A stretch of DNA of 64,000 nt from Streptococcus suis (GTDB lineage: Bacteria > Bacillota > Bacilli > Lactobacillales > Streptococcaceae). The stretch is from the NCBI RefSeq assembly GCF_017601095.1, contig NZ_JAGFUX010000003.1, positions 207,910 to 271,909 of the forward strand, in the 5' to 3' direction. The translations under genes and the position numbers were made by a program. The notes beneath the pieces were generated by a model. That model had not been told where the DNA came from, made no database searches, and worked only from the letters and a program-made list of their open reading frames with translations. Below, piece by piece: positions 18,094 to 28,610 of this stretch (position 1 is the first letter of the stretch; every line of letters begins with the position of its first letter).

Positions 18094-19002
18094 ATGAAAT
18101 TAGATGATCTGAGACAAAGTAAAAACATAGAAGATCGCCGAGGGCAATCCAGTTCTGGTATGAACTATCGACAGGCAAGTGGCGGTAGCAACCTTCTCTT
18201 TAGCCTCCTCTTCTCAAGACTAGGCTGGAAGGGTAAAATAGTATTGATTCTGGTCTTTCTGCTTTTTGGTGGTATGTCTGGCTTGGGAAATCTCTTACCT
18301 GGATCGACTTCCTATAACCAATACCAGTCCAGTCAGGTAACGACCTCTGGCACCAATATCTCCGACCAAGATGCCATTTTCATGAGTAAGGTCCTGGGCT
18401 CAACTGAAGACTTTTGGACACAAGAATTTGCCAATAATGGCTATACATATAACGCTCCAACCCTGGTCTTCTACTCCGATCAGACCCAAACTGGATGCGG
18501 AATCGGGTCTTCTCAAGCAGGTCCCTTCTACTGTTCTGCAGATCAAAAGATCTATATTGATACGACCTTTTATCAAGAATTGTCCAACCGCTACAATGCC
18601 GCAGGCGACTTTGCTATGGCATACGTTATTGCTCACGAAGTTGGACACCATGTTCAGAACGAATTGGGAATCCTTGGCGCCTATCATCAAAAACGCACCC
18701 AGTTATCAGACAAGGAAGGGAATGCCCTCAACGTTCGTTTGGAACTACAAGCGGACTACTACGCTGGAGCATGGGCCAAATACGTGGAGGGGCAGGGTTT
18801 CTTAGAAGTCGGAGACATCGAAGAGGCCATGAATGCAGCCCATGCTGTTGGAGACGATACGCTCCAGCAAGAAGCTTACGGTCGTACCGTACCAGATAGT
18901 TTCACACATGGGACCTCAGCCCAACGTAAAAAATGGTTTGACCTTGGCTACACACACGGTGACTTAGCACACGGAGATACCTTCTCCGTTTCCAATCCAT
19001 AA
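18094..19002 (+). CDS. YpfJ/KPN_02809 family neutral zinc metallopeptidase
   Basis: The 302-residue protein has a cytosolic N-terminus (LDDLRQSKNIEDRRG), one membrane helix (KIVLILVFLLFGGMSGLGNLL, about 47-67 counted by eye) and an extracellular domain with the zinc motif AHEVGHHVQNELG; the third ligand is probably the Glu in LELQADYYAGAWA. A Cys pair (QTGCGIGSSQAGPFYCSA) is typical of the family. Its substrate is unknown. The ATG at 18094 follows CAAGGAGAAAG; the frame is open further upstream but without a site. It is monocistronic, with its own terminator. Confidence 0.92.
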   Translation: MKLDDLRQSKNIEDRRGQSSSGMNYRQASGGSNLLFSLLFSRLGWKGKIVLILVFLLFGGMSGLGNLLPGSTSYNQYQSSQVTTSGTNISDQDAIFMSKVLGSTEDFWTQEFANNGYTYNAPTLVFYSDQTQTGCGIGSSQAGPFYCSADQKIYIDTTFYQELSNRYNAAGDFAMAYVIAHEVGHHVQNELGILGAYHQKRTQLSDKEGNALNVRLELQADYYAGAWAKYVEGQGFLEVGDIEEAMNAAHAVGDDTLQQEAYGRTVPDSFTHGTSAQRKKWFDLGYTHGDLAHGDTFSVSNP

Positions 19003-19011
19003 AAAATCAAT

Positions 19012-19031
19012 CCCCAGTCCAATGACTGGGG
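19012..19031. terminator. Bidirectional terminator between the metallopeptidase gene and folD
   Basis: CCCCAGTC and GACTGGGG form a perfect eight-pair stem around CAAT, with ATTTTCTG on one side and AAAAAATCAAT on the other. It serves both convergent genes. Confidence 0.85.
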
Positions 19032-19073
19032 ATTTTCTGTTTCAGCTTCTAGGGAAGCACTAACTGAACTCAC

Positions 19074-19928
19074 CTATTTTAATTTTCCACTTCTGACACA
19101 TGCTTCATAGGTCTGCTCCATAAGCATGGTAATGGTCATAGGGCCAACTCCGCCCGGAACAGGGGTAATGTAGCTAGCAACTTCTGCCACTTCATCATAC
19201 TTGACATCCCCGATCAGCTTGCCATTTTCATCACGATTCATACCCACATCAATCACGACTGCACCTGGCTTGATGAAATCCTTGGTCACAAAATGTCCAC
19301 GGCCAATAGCAACGACTAAAATATCCGCCTGATGAGCCAGTTCTGCCAGATTTCTAGTCCGTGAATGGGCAATGGTTACCGTCGCATTAGCATCCAGCAG
19401 AAGCTGGGCCATGGGTTTTCCAACGATATTGGAACGGCCGATGACAAGAGCTGACTTACCCTCTAGATCAATCTGGTATTCCTTGAACATCTCCATAATT
19501 CCTGCTGGAGTTGACGGAATCATGACCGGATGGCCTGACCAGAATTTACCCATATTAGTCGGGTGGAAACCATCCACATCCTTGTCTGGATCAATAGCCA
19601 ACAAAACTTTTTCTTCGCTGATGTGGGCAGGTAGAGGTAACTGCACCAAAATACCATGCCATTCCTCAGATTGATTGTAGCCTTCGATTAATTCCAACAA
19701 TTCAGCTTCTGAAATGGTATCCGCTACTCGCACCACCTCACTCTTAAAACCTGCTGCAAGGGCTGACCGTTCTTTATTGCGGACATAGACCTGACTAGCA
19801 GGGTCTTCACCCACCAAAATAACGACCAGTCCTGGCACCAAGCCTTTCTCCTCTTTTAATTGAGCTGTTTTTTCTGCCAAGGTATCCTGCATTTTTGCGG
19901 CCAATGCTTTTCCATCAATCACAACCAT
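19074..19928 (-). CDS. folD: Bifunctional methylenetetrahydrofolate dehydrogenase/cyclohydrolase
   Basis: FolD interconverts methylene- and formyl-tetrahydrofolate, feeding purine and Met-tRNA formylation. The 284 residues match the family. Visible motifs are [18 protein letters not shown] (catalytic Lys region), [21 protein letters not shown], the dinucleotide loop [15 protein letters not shown] and [10 protein letters not shown] at the C-terminus. The ATG at 19928 follows AAGGAG at ten bases; ten further codons upstream have no separate site. Confidence 0.97.
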   Translation of the reverse strand: MVVIDGKALAAKMQDTLAEKTAQLKEEKGLVPGLVVILVGEDPASQVYVRNKERSALAAGFKSEVVRVADTISEAELLELIEGYNQSEEWHGILVQLPLPAHISEEKVLLAIDPDKDVDGFHPTNMGKFWSGHPVMIPSTPAGIMEMFKEYQIDLEGKSALVIGRSNIVGKPMAQLLLDANATVTIAHSRTRNLAELAHQADILVVAIGRGHFVTKDFIKPGAVVIDVGMNRDENGKLIGDVKYDEVAEVASYITPVPGGVGPMTITMLMEQTYEACVRSGKLK

Positions 19929-20015
19929 CTCTTGAATTCTCCTTACTTTTTTCTTCATTATACCTTATTTTTCCCTTTTTTGATTCACTTTCTCCCCAAA
20001 TTCATACAATAACAC

Positions 20016-20040
20016 AAAAAACTCCGAACAATGTCGGAGT
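20016..20040 (-). terminator. Terminator of the amino-acid ABC operon
   Basis: ACTCCGA and TCGGAGT pair around six bases; five T follow in the minus-strand RNA. It lies 5 bp after the ATPase stop. Confidence 0.85.
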
Positions 20041-20044
20041 TATC

Positions 20045-20779
20045 CTACAAGACTTTAGATAAGAAATCCTTGGTCCTTTCCTCTTTGGTGTGTTCGAATA
20101 CTTCTTCTGGTGTGCCATCTTCAACAATGACACCTCCATCCATGAAAAGTACTCGATCCGCTACCTCACGTGCAAAGCCCATCTCATGGGTTACGATGAC
20201 CATGGTCATCCCAGACTTGGCCAAGTCCTGCATTACCGCGAGAACCTCACCAACCATCTCAGGGTCAAGGGCAGAGGTCGGCTCATCAAAGAGCAAGACA
20301 TCTGGATCCATAGCCAAACCACGGGCAATGGCAATCCGCTGCTGCTGACCACCTGAAAGGCTTTGTGGATAGGCTTGTGCCTTATCTGGCAGACCAACCT
20401 TTTCAAGCAATTCCTTGGCCTTGGCTTCAGCTTCTGCCTTTGCTATGCCCTTTGTCTTAATGGGAGACAGGGTAATATTTTCCAAAACGGTCATATTTGG
20501 GAAAAGGTTAAATTGCTGGAAAACCATGCCCATTTTTTCACGCATCTTGAAAATATCATTTGATTTATCCGTAATATCAACCCCTTCAAAAGTCACCGTT
20601 CCCTTGGTCGGAACTTCCAAGAGATTCATGGTACGCAAGAATGTTGATTTTCCGGATCCAGAAGGTCCGATAATGACAACCACTTGGCCTTGTTGGATAT
20701 CCAAGTCAATGCCTTTTAAAACTTCATTTTTTCCGAAATACTTATGCAAATTTCTGATTGAGATAATGGCATTAGTCAT
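20045..20779 (-). CDS. Polar amino acid ABC transporter, ATP-binding subunit
   Basis: The 244-residue ATPase is of the GlnQ/HisP type. It shows Walker A GPSGSGKS (38-45), the Q-loop [17 protein letters not shown], the signature [19 protein letters not shown], Walker [14 protein letters not shown] and the switch His in [14 protein letters not shown]. It overlaps the permease gene by 8 bp. The window has no adjacent substrate-binding protein, so the substrate (glutamine, glutamate, cystine or another) cannot be stated. Confidence 0.95.
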   Translation of the reverse strand: MTNAIISIRNLHKYFGKNEVLKGIDLDIQQGQVVVIIGPSGSGKSTFLRTMNLLEVPTKGTVTFEGVDITDKSNDIFKMREKMGMVFQQFNLFPNMTVLENITLSPIKTKGIAKAEAEAKAKELLEKVGLPDKAQAYPQSLSGGQQQRIAIARGLAMDPDVLLFDEPTSALDPEMVGEVLAVMQDLAKSGMTMVIVTHEMGFAREVADRVLFMDGGVIVEDGTPEEVFEHTKEERTKDFLSKVL

Positions 20780-21461
20780 GGCCCTGACCTCCCTTGTTTA
20801 ATTTCTTCTCAAAGCGTGTGATGGCGAATGTCAAAATACTGGTCATCATCAAGTAATAAGCTGCAGCAACAAAGTATGGCTCTCTAGTCAGATAGGTCAT
20901 GGTTGCAACAGAACCTGCACCATTCCACAACTCAATTACTCCTATTGTAGCCAAAAGTGAACTGTCCTTGACAATGGTTACAAACTCATTTCCCAAAGCT
21001 GGAAGTATGTTTTTAATGGCCTGAGGCATAATGACATAGCGCATGGCCTGAACCGGACGAATCCCTAGCGAGTAGGCTGCTTCAAGCTGACCTTTTGGAA
21101 CAGCATTGATCCCTGCCCGAATAGTCTCTGAGACATAGGCACCAGAGTTCATCGACAGAATCACAATCCCTGGAATCAAACGCGTCAAGTCAACTGATAA
21201 CACTCCCAATTGAAAGGTTGGCGCAGACAGGTGCATCATCGAAAAAGCAAGCATAATCTGCACTAACATGGGTGTTCCACGGAAAATCCATACGTACAGA
21301 TTTGCAAACCAAACCAAGACCTTCCACTTGCTACGCTGAGCCAAGGCCAAAAGAAGCCCTAGAATACTCCCGAAAAAGACAACAAAGAAGGCAATAATAA
21401 TGGTTACTAAGGCTCCGTAATTAAAATAGCCTAAATATTTTGAAAGAAAAGAAAAATCCAT
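20772..21461 (-). CDS. Polar amino acid ABC transporter, permease subunit
   Basis: The 229-residue membrane protein of the HisM/GlnP family has about five helices and the EAA loop ([20 protein letters not shown]) that docks the ATPase. The helix [23 protein letters not shown] opens the protein. There is no fused or adjacent solute-binding domain, so a binding protein encoded elsewhere must be used. It is the first gene of a two-gene operon behind a strong promoter at 21491-21519. Confidence 0.94.
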   Translation of the reverse strand: MDFSFLSKYLGYFNYGALVTIIIAFFVVFFGSILGLLLALAQRSKWKVLVWFANLYVWIFRGTPMLVQIMLAFSMMHLSAPTFQLGVLSVDLTRLIPGIVILSMNSGAYVSETIRAGINAVPKGQLEAAYSLGIRPVQAMRYVIMPQAIKNILPALGNEFVTIVKDSSLLATIGVIELWNGAGSVATMTYLTREPYFVAAAYYLMMTSILTFAITRFEKKLNKGGQGHD

Positions 21462-21490
21462 TTACATACTCCTAATCAATGATTTTCATA

Positions 21491-21519
21491 ATTATACCAT
21501 GATGTGTATAAAAATTCAA
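21491..21519 (-). promoter_or_regulatory. Promoter of the amino-acid ABC operon
   Basis: TTGAAT (21514-21519), 17 bp spacer, TATAAT (21491-21496) with an extended TGG, on the minus strand. It is a near-consensus sigma-A promoter 30 bp before the permease start. Confidence 0.75.
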
Positions 21520-21539
21520 ATATAACGAAAAAATATTCA

Positions 21540-21562
21540 GAAAAAAAGCGCTTAGTCAGCGC
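21540..21562 (-). terminator. Terminator of the DUF1797 gene
   Basis: GCGCT and AGCGC pair around five bases and are followed in minus-strand RNA by eight U. It lies 14 bp after the stop and just upstream of the ABC promoter. Confidence 0.75.
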
Positions 21563-21575
21563 CTTATTTTCTCTC

Positions 21576-21806
21576 CTAATAAAGAAGTTCGTAAATTTCC
21601 ATTGCAATCAAATCAATGCTATCAAAAGTATAGGTTTCTCTTGCAGCAACGTCTCTCAATGTAAAGACAGCACCATTGACTTCATCATTACTATATGCAA
21701 CCTCAGCCACAACAACACCCTCACGTTCAAAGTTGCGTTTCAAGGTTCCGCCATCACTGGCCATGGCCTGTAAACGGCTAATGATTCTCACCAAATGTGA
21801 TTCCAT
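21576..21806 (-). CDS. DUF1797 (YkuJ-like) small protein
   Basis: The 76-residue protein matches the YkuJ/DUF1797 family across its length: an N-terminal helix (HLVRIISRLQAMASDGG), a beta sheet (REGVVVAEVAYSND, GAVFTLRD) and the C-terminal YTFDSIDLIAMEIYELL. Its function is unknown. TTAGGAGACATTTT precedes the ATG. It has its own promoter and terminator, so it is an independent unit between the ABC operon and clpE. Confidence 0.88.
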   Translation of the reverse strand: MESHLVRIISRLQAMASDGGTLKRNFEREGVVVAEVAYSNDEVNGAVFTLRDVAARETYTFDSIDLIAMEIYELLY

Positions 21807-21836
21807 AAAATGTCTCCTAATTCTTAGTATAGGTAT

Positions 21837-21864
21837 ATTTTACCACAATTTTGATAATTTGTAA
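21837..21864 (-). promoter_or_regulatory. Promoter of the DUF1797 gene
   Basis: TTACAA (21859-21864), 16 bp spacer, TAAAAT (21837-21842) preceded by TGG on the minus strand. The stretch 21865-22056 beyond it, before the clpE promoter, holds no feature I can support. Confidence 0.6.
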
Positions 21865-22056
21865 GTATTTTAGCTAGAGAATCCCCTATTTTCCTTCTTT
21901 TTCTATTGCTTGATTTCTTGATAAAATGCAAGGAAAAAGGAGTTTCGCATAAAAAGACCTATTTTGTCAAATTAATTCACTCACTGCGTCCAAAAATGGG
22001 ACAGGTATTGCCCCAAAACGAAACTTATATAAAGAGATATGGAAGATAGCAGATTC

Positions 22057-22084
22057 TTGCATTTTAATGGAAACTTGATATAAT
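22057..22084 (+). promoter_or_regulatory. Promoter of clpE
   Basis: TTGCAT (22057-22062), 16 bp spacer, TATAAT (22079-22084). The CtsR box begins 10 bp downstream, so the repressor would cover the transcription start. Confidence 0.75.
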
Positions 22085-22093
22085 TGACTTATA

Positions 22094-22110
22094 TTTGACC
22101 TTTATTGACT
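22094..22110 (+). promoter_or_regulatory. CtsR operator upstream of clpE
   Basis: TTTGACCTTTATTGACT is, on the opposite strand, AGTCAAT-AAA-GGTCAAA. That is the direct heptad repeat (R)GTCAAA-NAN-GGTCAAA bound by CtsR, with one deviating base in one heptad. CtsR represses clp genes until heat or protein stress. The site position, from +4 to +20 of the predicted transcript, supports repression of clpE. Confidence 0.8.
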
Positions 22111-22147
22111 AATCCTTTTGGTCAGAAAACAGAAAAGAGGGAACCAT

Positions 22148-24382
22148 ATGCTTTGCCATAACTGTAAAATCAATGACGCAACCATCCATCTCTATACCAA
22201 CCTAAACGGAAAACAACAACAGGTTGACCTCTGCCACAACTGCTATCAAATCATGAAAACGGATCCGAATAATGCCATTTTGAAAGGGCTTGGTGATTTA
22301 ACCAACCCCAACAATATGGATCCCTTCAGCGAGTTTTTCAATCATCTTGGAGGCTATCCAGGTCAAACACCAGCAGGGAAGGCACGAAGCCAAACACCTC
22401 CTACGCAATCAGGTGGAGGCAACAATGGCAATGGTGGTCATCAGCAACCACCGCAAAAGCCAAACGGTTTATTAGAAGAATTTGGTATCAATGTCACAGA
22501 AATTGCCCGACGTGGTGATATTGATCCTGTCATTGGTCGCGATCAAGAAATTCGACGAGTGATCGAAATTCTCAACCGCCGTACCAAGAACAATCCAGTT
22601 CTCATTGGCGAACCAGGTGTTGGTAAAACCGCTGTCGTTGAAGGGTTAGCTCAAAAAATTGTCGACGGCGATGTCCCACAAAAATTGCAAGGTAAGGAAG
22701 TCATCCGACTTGATGTTGTTAGCCTTGTCCAAGGAACTGGAATCCGTGGTCAGTTTGAAGAACGCATGCAAAAACTCATGGAAGAAATCCGCAATCGCCG
22801 CGAGATTATTCTCTTCATTGATGAGATCCATGAAATTGTCGGTGCTGGATCTGCTGGTGACGGCAACATGGATGCTGGCAATATCCTCAAACCAGCACTT
22901 GCTCGTGGGGAAATGCAACTGGTCGGTGCAACAACGCTCAATGAATACCGGATTATTGAAAAGGATGCTGCCTTAGAACGACGTATGCAGCCAGTAAAGG
23001 TTGATGAGCCGAGTGTGGAGGAAACTATTACCATTCTCAAGGGTATTCAGAGCAAGTACCAAGACTACCATCATGTCAAATACACGGATGCTGCAATCGA
23101 GGCGGCTGCAGTTCTCTCGAACCGTTACATTCAGGACCGCTTCTTACCAGATAAGGCTATTGACCTCTTGGATGAGGCGGGCTCTAAGATGAACTTGACC
23201 CTCAACTTTGTAGATCCCAAAGAAATTGATCAACGCTTGATCGATGCTGAAAATCGTAAGGCACAAGCTACCCGCGATGAAGACTATGAAAAGGCAGCCT
23301 ACTTCCGTGATCAAATTGCCAAATACAAGGAAATGCAAAAGGCAACCTTGAGCGAAGAAGACACACCACTCATTACTGAAAAAGAAATCGAAGCCATTGT
23401 CGAGCAGAAAACCAACATCCCAGTTGGTGACCTCAAGGAAAAAGAACAATCCCAACTCATTAACCTAGCTAGTGACCTTAAAGCTCATGTCATCGGACAG
23501 GATGACGCAGTGGATAAGATTGCCAAGGCCATTCGCCGCAACCGTGTCGGGCTAGGGGCACCAAATCGTCCAATCGGCTCCTTCCTCTTTGTCGGACCAA
23601 CAGGTGTCGGAAAAACCGAACTCTCCAAGCAGTTGGCCATTGAACTCTTTGGATCAGCTGATAGCATGATCCGTTTCGATATGTCGGAGTACATGGAGAA
23701 ACATGCTGTAGCCAAGCTAGTCGGTGCTCCTCCAGGATATGTGGGCTATGAAGAAGCCGGTCAACTCACTGAAAAAGTCCGCCGCAATCCTTATTCTCTC
23801 ATCTTGCTCGATGAGGTTGAAAAAGCCCATCCTGATGTTATGCATATGTTTCTTCAGGTTCTAGACGATGGTCGCTTGACAGATGGACAAGGTCGAACTG
23901 TCAGCTTTAAGGACACCATCATCATCATGACGTCAAATGCTGGTACTGGAAAAGTGGAAGCCAGCGTCGGATTTGGTGCAGCCATGGAAGGCCGAACCCA
24001 ATCTGTCCTTGACCAACTCGGCAATTTCTTTAGTCCCGAATTTATGAACCGCTTTGACGGTATCATTGAATTCCAGCCACTCAGCAAGGAAAACTTACTC
24101 GAAATCGTCAGCCTCATGCTAGATGACGTTAACAAACGCTTGTCTAACAACTGCATTAGTCTGCATGTAACAGACAAGGTCAAAGAAAAGCTGGTTGATT
24201 TGGGTTATGATCCAAAAATGGGAGCTCGTCCACTCCGCAGAACCATTCAAGATCAGATTGAGGATGCCATTACGGATTTCTATCTGGAGTATCCGCAAGA
24301 AAAAGAATTACGTGCTATCATGAATCCTAAAGGAGACATCATCATCAAAGCCAATCAGAAAAAAGCAGATCAGCCTACTTAA
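22148..24382 (+). CDS. clpE: ATP-dependent Clp protease ATP-binding subunit ClpE
   Basis: ClpE unfolds damaged proteins for ClpP. The 744 residues begin with the diagnostic zinc finger (CHNC at 3-6 and CHNC about 30 residues later) and a Gly/Gln/Asn-rich linker. AAA+ domain 1 has GEPGVGKT; a UVR region ([20 protein letters not shown]) and domain 2 with GPTGVGKTE and the sensor region [10 protein letters not shown] follow. The ATG at 22148 gives the zinc finger as N-terminus and follows AGAGGGAACC. CtsR control is expected from the operator upstream. Confidence 0.97.
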   Translation: MLCHNCKINDATIHLYTNLNGKQQQVDLCHNCYQIMKTDPNNAILKGLGDLTNPNNMDPFSEFFNHLGGYPGQTPAGKARSQTPPTQSGGGNNGNGGHQQPPQKPNGLLEEFGINVTEIARRGDIDPVIGRDQEIRRVIEILNRRTKNNPVLIGEPGVGKTAVVEGLAQKIVDGDVPQKLQGKEVIRLDVVSLVQGTGIRGQFEERMQKLMEEIRNRREIILFIDEIHEIVGAGSAGDGNMDAGNILKPALARGEMQLVGATTLNEYRIIEKDAALERRMQPVKVDEPSVEETITILKGIQSKYQDYHHVKYTDAAIEAAAVLSNRYIQDRFLPDKAIDLLDEAGSKMNLTLNFVDPKEIDQRLIDAENRKAQATRDEDYEKAAYFRDQIAKYKEMQKATLSEEDTPLITEKEIEAIVEQKTNIPVGDLKEKEQSQLINLASDLKAHVIGQDDAVDKIAKAIRRNRVGLGAPNRPIGSFLFVGPTGVGKTELSKQLAIELFGSADSMIRFDMSEYMEKHAVAKLVGAPPGYVGYEEAGQLTEKVRRNPYSLILLDEVEKAHPDVMHMFLQVLDDGRLTDGQGRTVSFKDTIIIMTSNAGTGKVEASVGFGAAMEGRTQSVLDQLGNFFSPEFMNRFDGIIEFQPLSKENLLEIVSLMLDDVNKRLSNNCISLHVTDKVKEKLVDLGYDPKMGARPLRRTIQDQIEDAITDFYLEYPQEKELRAIMNPKGDIIIKANQKKADQPT

Positions 24383-24396
24383 TAACTCCCCACTAA

Positions 24397-24432
24397 AAAC
24401 AACACTCCCTTAACATCCTGTTGGGAGTTGTT
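24397..24432 (+). terminator. Probable terminator of clpE
   Basis: AACAACACTCCC and GGGAGTTGTT can pair with one bulge around 13 bases. The following T run is poor (CTTGT), so this is only a likely terminator. Confidence 0.45.
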
Positions 24433-24835
24433 CTTGTAAAAGGAAATCCTCTCGAGAAGTGAGTTTGAAAAAATAGATTATTCCCATGTCCAAGTTCATT
24501 GATAGACGACCTGACTTTGCCAAATCGTCTAAAATTTCCATGACTATCCCATACACGAATAATTTCTGTCTTTTTGGGAATTTTTAGCAATCCGTCAATA
24601 TGTCATTTTCAAAGTTTCCTCAAACTAATGATTGTATATTTTGAAACTGATTTAATCATCAATGACTTTTCAAAGATTGAAAAATATTCACTACTCAACC
24701 TGATAATATAACCTTTTGTACTCAGATAGAATGATGAAAAATTTTCTCTCAAACAATCATTCACTTGCTCATATTTTTAAGCTAAAATATGACAATCCTT
24801 AATGCTTTTCGGAAGGAAAAATCATAAAAACATGG
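24433..24835. other. AT-rich gap between clpE and the Nudix gene, no gene seen
   Basis: I find no ORF with a ribosome site and no RNA signature in this 400 bp. It is AT-rich with scattered stops in all frames. It ends at the Nudix gene promoter. Confidence 0.5.
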
Positions 24836-24841
24836 TATAAT
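24833..24841 (+). promoter_or_regulatory. Extended -10 promoter of the Nudix gene
   Basis: TGGTATAAT: TATAAT at 24836-24841 preceded by TGG. There is no clear -35. Confidence 0.5.
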
Positions 24842-24895
24842 GACAGAAAAAAGTAGGAAAAATTTAGAAAATTGTGACAGATGGAGGCAACAAAC

Positions 24896-25354
24896 ATGGA
24901 CCAGGCAACATTCGGAGTCAAAGAAGAAAATGTAACCTATACCAACCGATATGGAGTGTACGCTGTGATTTCTAATCCTGAAAAGACGCATATTATCCTG
25001 GTCCAAGCCCCAAATGGCGCCTGGTTTTTGCCTGGCGGAGAGATTGAAGAAGGGGAAAATCACCTGACCGCATTGGAAAGAGAACTGATAGAAGAGCTTG
25101 GCTTCACCGCAACAATCGGCCAGTATTACGGCCAAGCTGACGAATATTTTTACTCTAGTCACCGCGATACTTACTACTACAATCCAGCCTATATCTACCA
25201 AGTCTTGGATTACCAAGAAGTCGGCAAGCCCTTAGAAGATTTTAATCATCTTGCCTGGTTCCCAGTGGAAGAAGCCATCCAACTGCTCAAACGTGGCAGT
25301 CATAAGTGGGGAATCGAGCAATGGAAAATCGGTCAAGCCGCAAAGAAAGACTAG
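24896..25354 (+). CDS. Nudix hydrolase
   Basis: The 152-residue protein carries a complete Nudix box, GGEIEEGENHLTALERELIE followed by ELGF, which binds metal and hydrolyses a nucleoside diphosphate linked to another moiety. The substrate cannot be deduced. YGVYAVISNPEKTHIILVQ is the first strand region and HLAWFPVEEAIQLL the C-terminal one. The ATG at 24896 is preferred because GGAGG lies 8 bases before it; another ATG 15 bases earlier would put the site inside the gene. DUF1827 follows 51 bp downstream with its own -10. Confidence 0.92.
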   Translation: MDQATFGVKEENVTYTNRYGVYAVISNPEKTHIILVQAPNGAWFLPGGEIEEGENHLTALERELIEELGFTATIGQYYGQADEYFYSSHRDTYYYNPAYIYQVLDYQEVGKPLEDFNHLAWFPVEEAIQLLKRGSHKWGIEQWKIGQAAKKD

Positions 25355-25405
25355 AAAATTCACATCAAGAATGCTATAATAAAGCAAAAGGATAGGAGGT
25401 CATGC

Positions 25406-25711
25406 ATGAAAATTATCAATACGACCAATAGTCACGCCCAACTGGTACAAAGTCAACTCGCCAATACCGATGCCTTCCTAGTTGAAACCTATTCAGCTGG
25501 AAATACGGATGTGATTTTTACACAGGCACCCCGCCACTATGAATTGCTGATTAGCAACAAATACCGTGCTGTCCAACAATCTGAGATTGAGAAGATTCGT
25601 GATTTCTTCCTCCATCGCAAAATTGACGAACGGACCATCAACAAGGCGGCTATTCGTACGATTCACACCGATAGACTAATTGAAATGTCTATCCCTATTG
25701 TCACTGAATAA
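25406..25711 (+). CDS. DUF1827 family protein
   Basis: The 101-residue protein matches the streptococcal/enterococcal DUF1827 family (MKIINTTNSHAQLVQSQLAN; VFLHRKIDERTINKAAIRT-like C-terminal block with SIPIVTE). No function is known. AGGAGGTCATGC precedes the ATG, and TGCTATAAT (-10 at 25375-25380) lies 25 bp upstream, so it can be transcribed alone. Confidence 0.85.
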   Translation: MKIINTTNSHAQLVQSQLANTDAFLVETYSAGNTDVIFTQAPRHYELLISNKYRAVQQSEIEKIRDFFLHRKIDERTINKAAIRTIHTDRLIEMSIPIVTE

Positions 25712-25717
25712 ACAACT

Positions 25718-25743
25718 AAAAAGGAAGCTAGGCTTCCTTTTTT
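25718..25743. terminator. Bidirectional terminator after DUF1827
   Basis: AAAAAGGAAG and CTTCCTTTTT pair around CTAGG. It is perfectly symmetric, so it can act on both strands. Confidence 0.8.
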
Positions 25744-25750
25744 CATACAG

Positions 25751-25781
25751 AAAAATCCTAACCTCATCAAGAAGTTAGGAT
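25751..25781 (-). terminator. Terminator of ileS
   Basis: ATCCTAAC and GTTAGGAT pair around an 11-base loop, with T-rich tails on both strands. It lies 36 bp after the ileS stop, converging with the DUF1827 terminator. Confidence 0.8.
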
Positions 25782-25817
25782 ATTTTTTACATATCATAGA
25801 TCGGAGATTCTACACTT

Positions 25818-28610
25818 TTACTTGGCTTCAAAACCTTGAGCTACTGCTTCAGCAAAGTTTTCTTCCACTATGCTTGCACAGTGGTCACAGATTGTCGCTC
25901 CATAATTGCGTTCTGCAACACTAGTATCAATACGGCGGCAACGGTCACATACTTCACCGCTTGCACGCTCTACAGTAAAGGCAACTTCTTCTACCAGAAC
26001 AGCAGTCTCAGGAGCTACTTCCGTGGTTACTGTAAGGTTAGAAACAATAAGCAACTGAGCAAGGTCTGCATTCAAGCTCTCCAAGAAGGACTTGGTTTCA
26101 ACTGACACATAGGCAGTCAGATGTGCTTCTAGCGATTTACCAATCACTTTAGCATTACGTGCTTCTTCCAAGGCTTTTTGAGCTTTTGTACGGAAGACCA
26201 TAAAGCTTTCCCAATCAGCTAAAAGCTGCGCTTCATTGCCAAATGTTTCCACCTCTGGCATTTCCGCCAATTGAACAAACTCCTCTGCTTCATGCTCTAA
26301 GTAGGACCAGATTTCTTCTGCCGTGTGTGGCAAAATCGGAGTCAGGAGCTTGGTAATTTTCACCAAGATGTCATAGAAGACTGTCTGCATCTGGCGACGA
26401 GAAAGTGATTTAGCACCATCAATGTAGACGACATCTTTGGCAAAATCGAGGTAAAAGGCTGACAGATCAAGAGTCACAAAGTTTACTACAGATTTGTAAA
26501 TTGCCATGAAATCATAATTGTCGTAGGCTTCACGAATTTGGGCTACCAATTGGTTGAATTTCACCAAGAGATACTGGTCAACAGAACGAAGTTCTTCGTA
26601 GGCTACCGCATCACTTGCAGGATTGAAGTCAGAAGTGTTGGCAATCAAGAAGCGAAGGGTATTACGGATTTTACGGTAGGTTTCAGAAACCTGTCCAAGG
26701 ATGTCCATAGATACGCGGACATCGTTTGAAGTATCAACGGATGTCACCCACAGACGCAAGATTTCTGCACCAAACTGTTTCTCAACATCACTTGGAAGAA
26801 TGGTATTCCCCAACGATTTAGACATCTTCATCCCCTTACCATCAAGGACAAAACCTTGTGACAAGATAGCTTTATATGGCGCATGACCATTTACAGCAAC
26901 AGAGGTAATCAAAGACGAGTTAAACCAACCACGGTATTGGTCTGAACCTTCTAGGTAGAGATCTGCTGGGTAGGCAAGATTTTCACGGGCATTCATAACG
27001 CCATTCCAAGACGAACCTGAGTCAAACCAAACGTCCATGATGTCAGTTTCTTTGGTAAATTCGCCATTTGGTGAACCTGGATGGGTGAAACCAGCAGGCA
27101 AGAGGTCTTTTGCTTCAGATTTCCACCAGATGATAGACCCATGCTCTTCAAAAAGGGCAGCAACGTGGTCTGTCACTTCCTTGGTCATAATGGCTGTACC
27201 ATCTTCTGCATAGAAGATTGGAAGCGGCACACCCCAAGCACGCTGACGAGAGATGACCCAGTCACCACGGTCACGGATCATGTTGTAAAGACGCGTTTTA
27301 CCCCAAGATGGATTGAAAGTTGTTGCTTCGATTTGGTCCAAGATTTCCTGACGGAATTTGGAAACAGAGGCAAACCATTGCGGTACTGCACGCCAGATGA
27401 TTGGTTTCTTGGTTCTCCAGTCGAATGGGTAGGAGTGATTGATGACTTCGCTAGCAAGGAGCAAGTCACCCAATTTTTCCTTAACAGTTGGCACAACCTT
27501 ATCATAGAATTGACCTTCAAAATCAGGACCCGCAGCTTCATTCATCAAGCCACGTTCGTTGACCGTTACGGCAACTTCCAAGTTATATTTGACACCAACA
27601 TTGTAGTCATCCTCACCAAAACCTGGAGCCGTATGGACGATACCAGTACCCGAGTCCGTTGTGACATGGTCACCCAAGATGACCAATTCATCCACTTCTC
27701 TATCCCATGGGTGTTCGGTCACAATATATTCAAATTCAGCACCCTTGTGTTTTGAAATCACTTCAAAGGTTTCCCAACCGAATTTGGCTGCCAGGCTGTC
27801 AACCAAGGCTTCTGCCAAGACATACTTTCGGTCAGAGCCAGCAGGTTGAACCAAGACATAGTCAATGTCTGCTCCCATGGTCAAACCGCGAGAAGCCGTT
27901 ACTGTAAATGGAGTCGTTGTCCAGACAACGATGTAGCTATCTGTATCCAAGAGTCCCTTGCCATCTTTAACCTTGTTGGCATAGTAAAGAGATGTTGAGT
28001 CAATGTCATGGTATTCGATTTCAGCTTCTGCAAGGGCAGACTCAGATGACCATGACCAGTAAACAGGCTTGGCACCACGGTAGATATAGCCCTTGTCTGC
28101 CATAGCTCCAAAGACACGGATCTGAGCAGCTTCATAATCCTTCGTGAGGGTAATATATGGATTTTCCCAGTCTGCAGAAACTCCCAAGCGTTTGAAATCA
28201 TCGCGTTGCTTGTCAACTTGGCTAAGAGCGTAATCACGACACATTTCAAGGTATTCTACCAAGTCCATTTCCTTGCGCTTAACACCTTGTTTCGCCAAGA
28301 CTTGCTCAATCGGAAGACCATGTGTATCCCAACCTGGTACATAAGGTGCTCGGAAGCCTGACATTGACTTAGAGCGAACAATAATGTCTTTTGAAATCTT
28401 GTTCAAAGCATGTCCAACGTGGATATTTCCGTTAGCGTATGGAGGTCCATCATGAAGATGAAAGGCTGGTTTGCCTGCGTTGAGTTCTTGACGACGGGCA
28501 TACAAGTTTGCCTCGTCCCAAGCTTTTTGCCATTCAGGTTCACGTGTTGGTAAGCCTGCACGCATTGGAAAGGCTGTTTGACCTAGATTAAGTGTTTCTT
28601 TTAATTTCAT
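25818..28610 (-). CDS. ileS: Isoleucyl-tRNA synthetase
   Basis: This class I synthetase charges tRNA-Ile. The 930 residues contain the HIGH-type motif as HVGH (64-67) within [18 protein letters not shown], the editing domain, [11 protein letters not shown], the KMSKS loop ([12 protein letters not shown], near residue 595) and a C-terminal zinc finger (CDRCRR and CDHC). Its start overlaps the GNAT stop by 4 bp. Both genes sit behind a T-box leader at 29062-29281, so expression should rise when uncharged tRNA-Ile accumulates. Confidence 0.98.
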   Translation of the reverse strand: MKLKETLNLGQTAFPMRAGLPTREPEWQKAWDEANLYARRQELNAGKPAFHLHDGPPYANGNIHVGHALNKISKDIIVRSKSMSGFRAPYVPGWDTHGLPIEQVLAKQGVKRKEMDLVEYLEMCRDYALSQVDKQRDDFKRLGVSADWENPYITLTKDYEAAQIRVFGAMADKGYIYRGAKPVYWSWSSESALAEAEIEYHDIDSTSLYYANKVKDGKGLLDTDSYIVVWTTTPFTVTASRGLTMGADIDYVLVQPAGSDRKYVLAEALVDSLAAKFGWETFEVISKHKGAEFEYIVTEHPWDREVDELVILGDHVTTDSGTGIVHTAPGFGEDDYNVGVKYNLEVAVTVNERGLMNEAAGPDFEGQFYDKVVPTVKEKLGDLLLASEVINHSYPFDWRTKKPIIWRAVPQWFASVSKFRQEILDQIEATTFNPSWGKTRLYNMIRDRGDWVISRQRAWGVPLPIFYAEDGTAIMTKEVTDHVAALFEEHGSIIWWKSEAKDLLPAGFTHPGSPNGEFTKETDIMDVWFDSGSSWNGVMNARENLAYPADLYLEGSDQYRGWFNSSLITSVAVNGHAPYKAILSQGFVLDGKGMKMSKSLGNTILPSDVEKQFGAEILRLWVTSVDTSNDVRVSMDILGQVSETYRKIRNTLRFLIANTSDFNPASDAVAYEELRSVDQYLLVKFNQLVAQIREAYDNYDFMAIYKSVVNFVTLDLSAFYLDFAKDVVYIDGAKSLSRRQMQTVFYDILVKITKLLTPILPHTAEEIWSYLEHEAEEFVQLAEMPEVETFGNEAQLLADWESFMVFRTKAQKALEEARNAKVIGKSLEAHLTAYVSVETKSFLESLNADLAQLLIVSNLTVTTEVAPETAVLVEEVAFTVERASGEVCDRCRRIDTSVAERNYGATICDHCASIVEENFAEAVAQGFEAK

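Noticed and set aside
17920..19002. 360-codon reading of the zinc metallopeptidase
   Set aside because: The extension crosses the predicted promoter and overlaps xseA; the ATG at 18094 has a clear ribosome site.
27081..27755. 224-codon plus-strand frame inside ileS
   Set aside because: It is antisense to a highly conserved synthetase and has no ribosome site.
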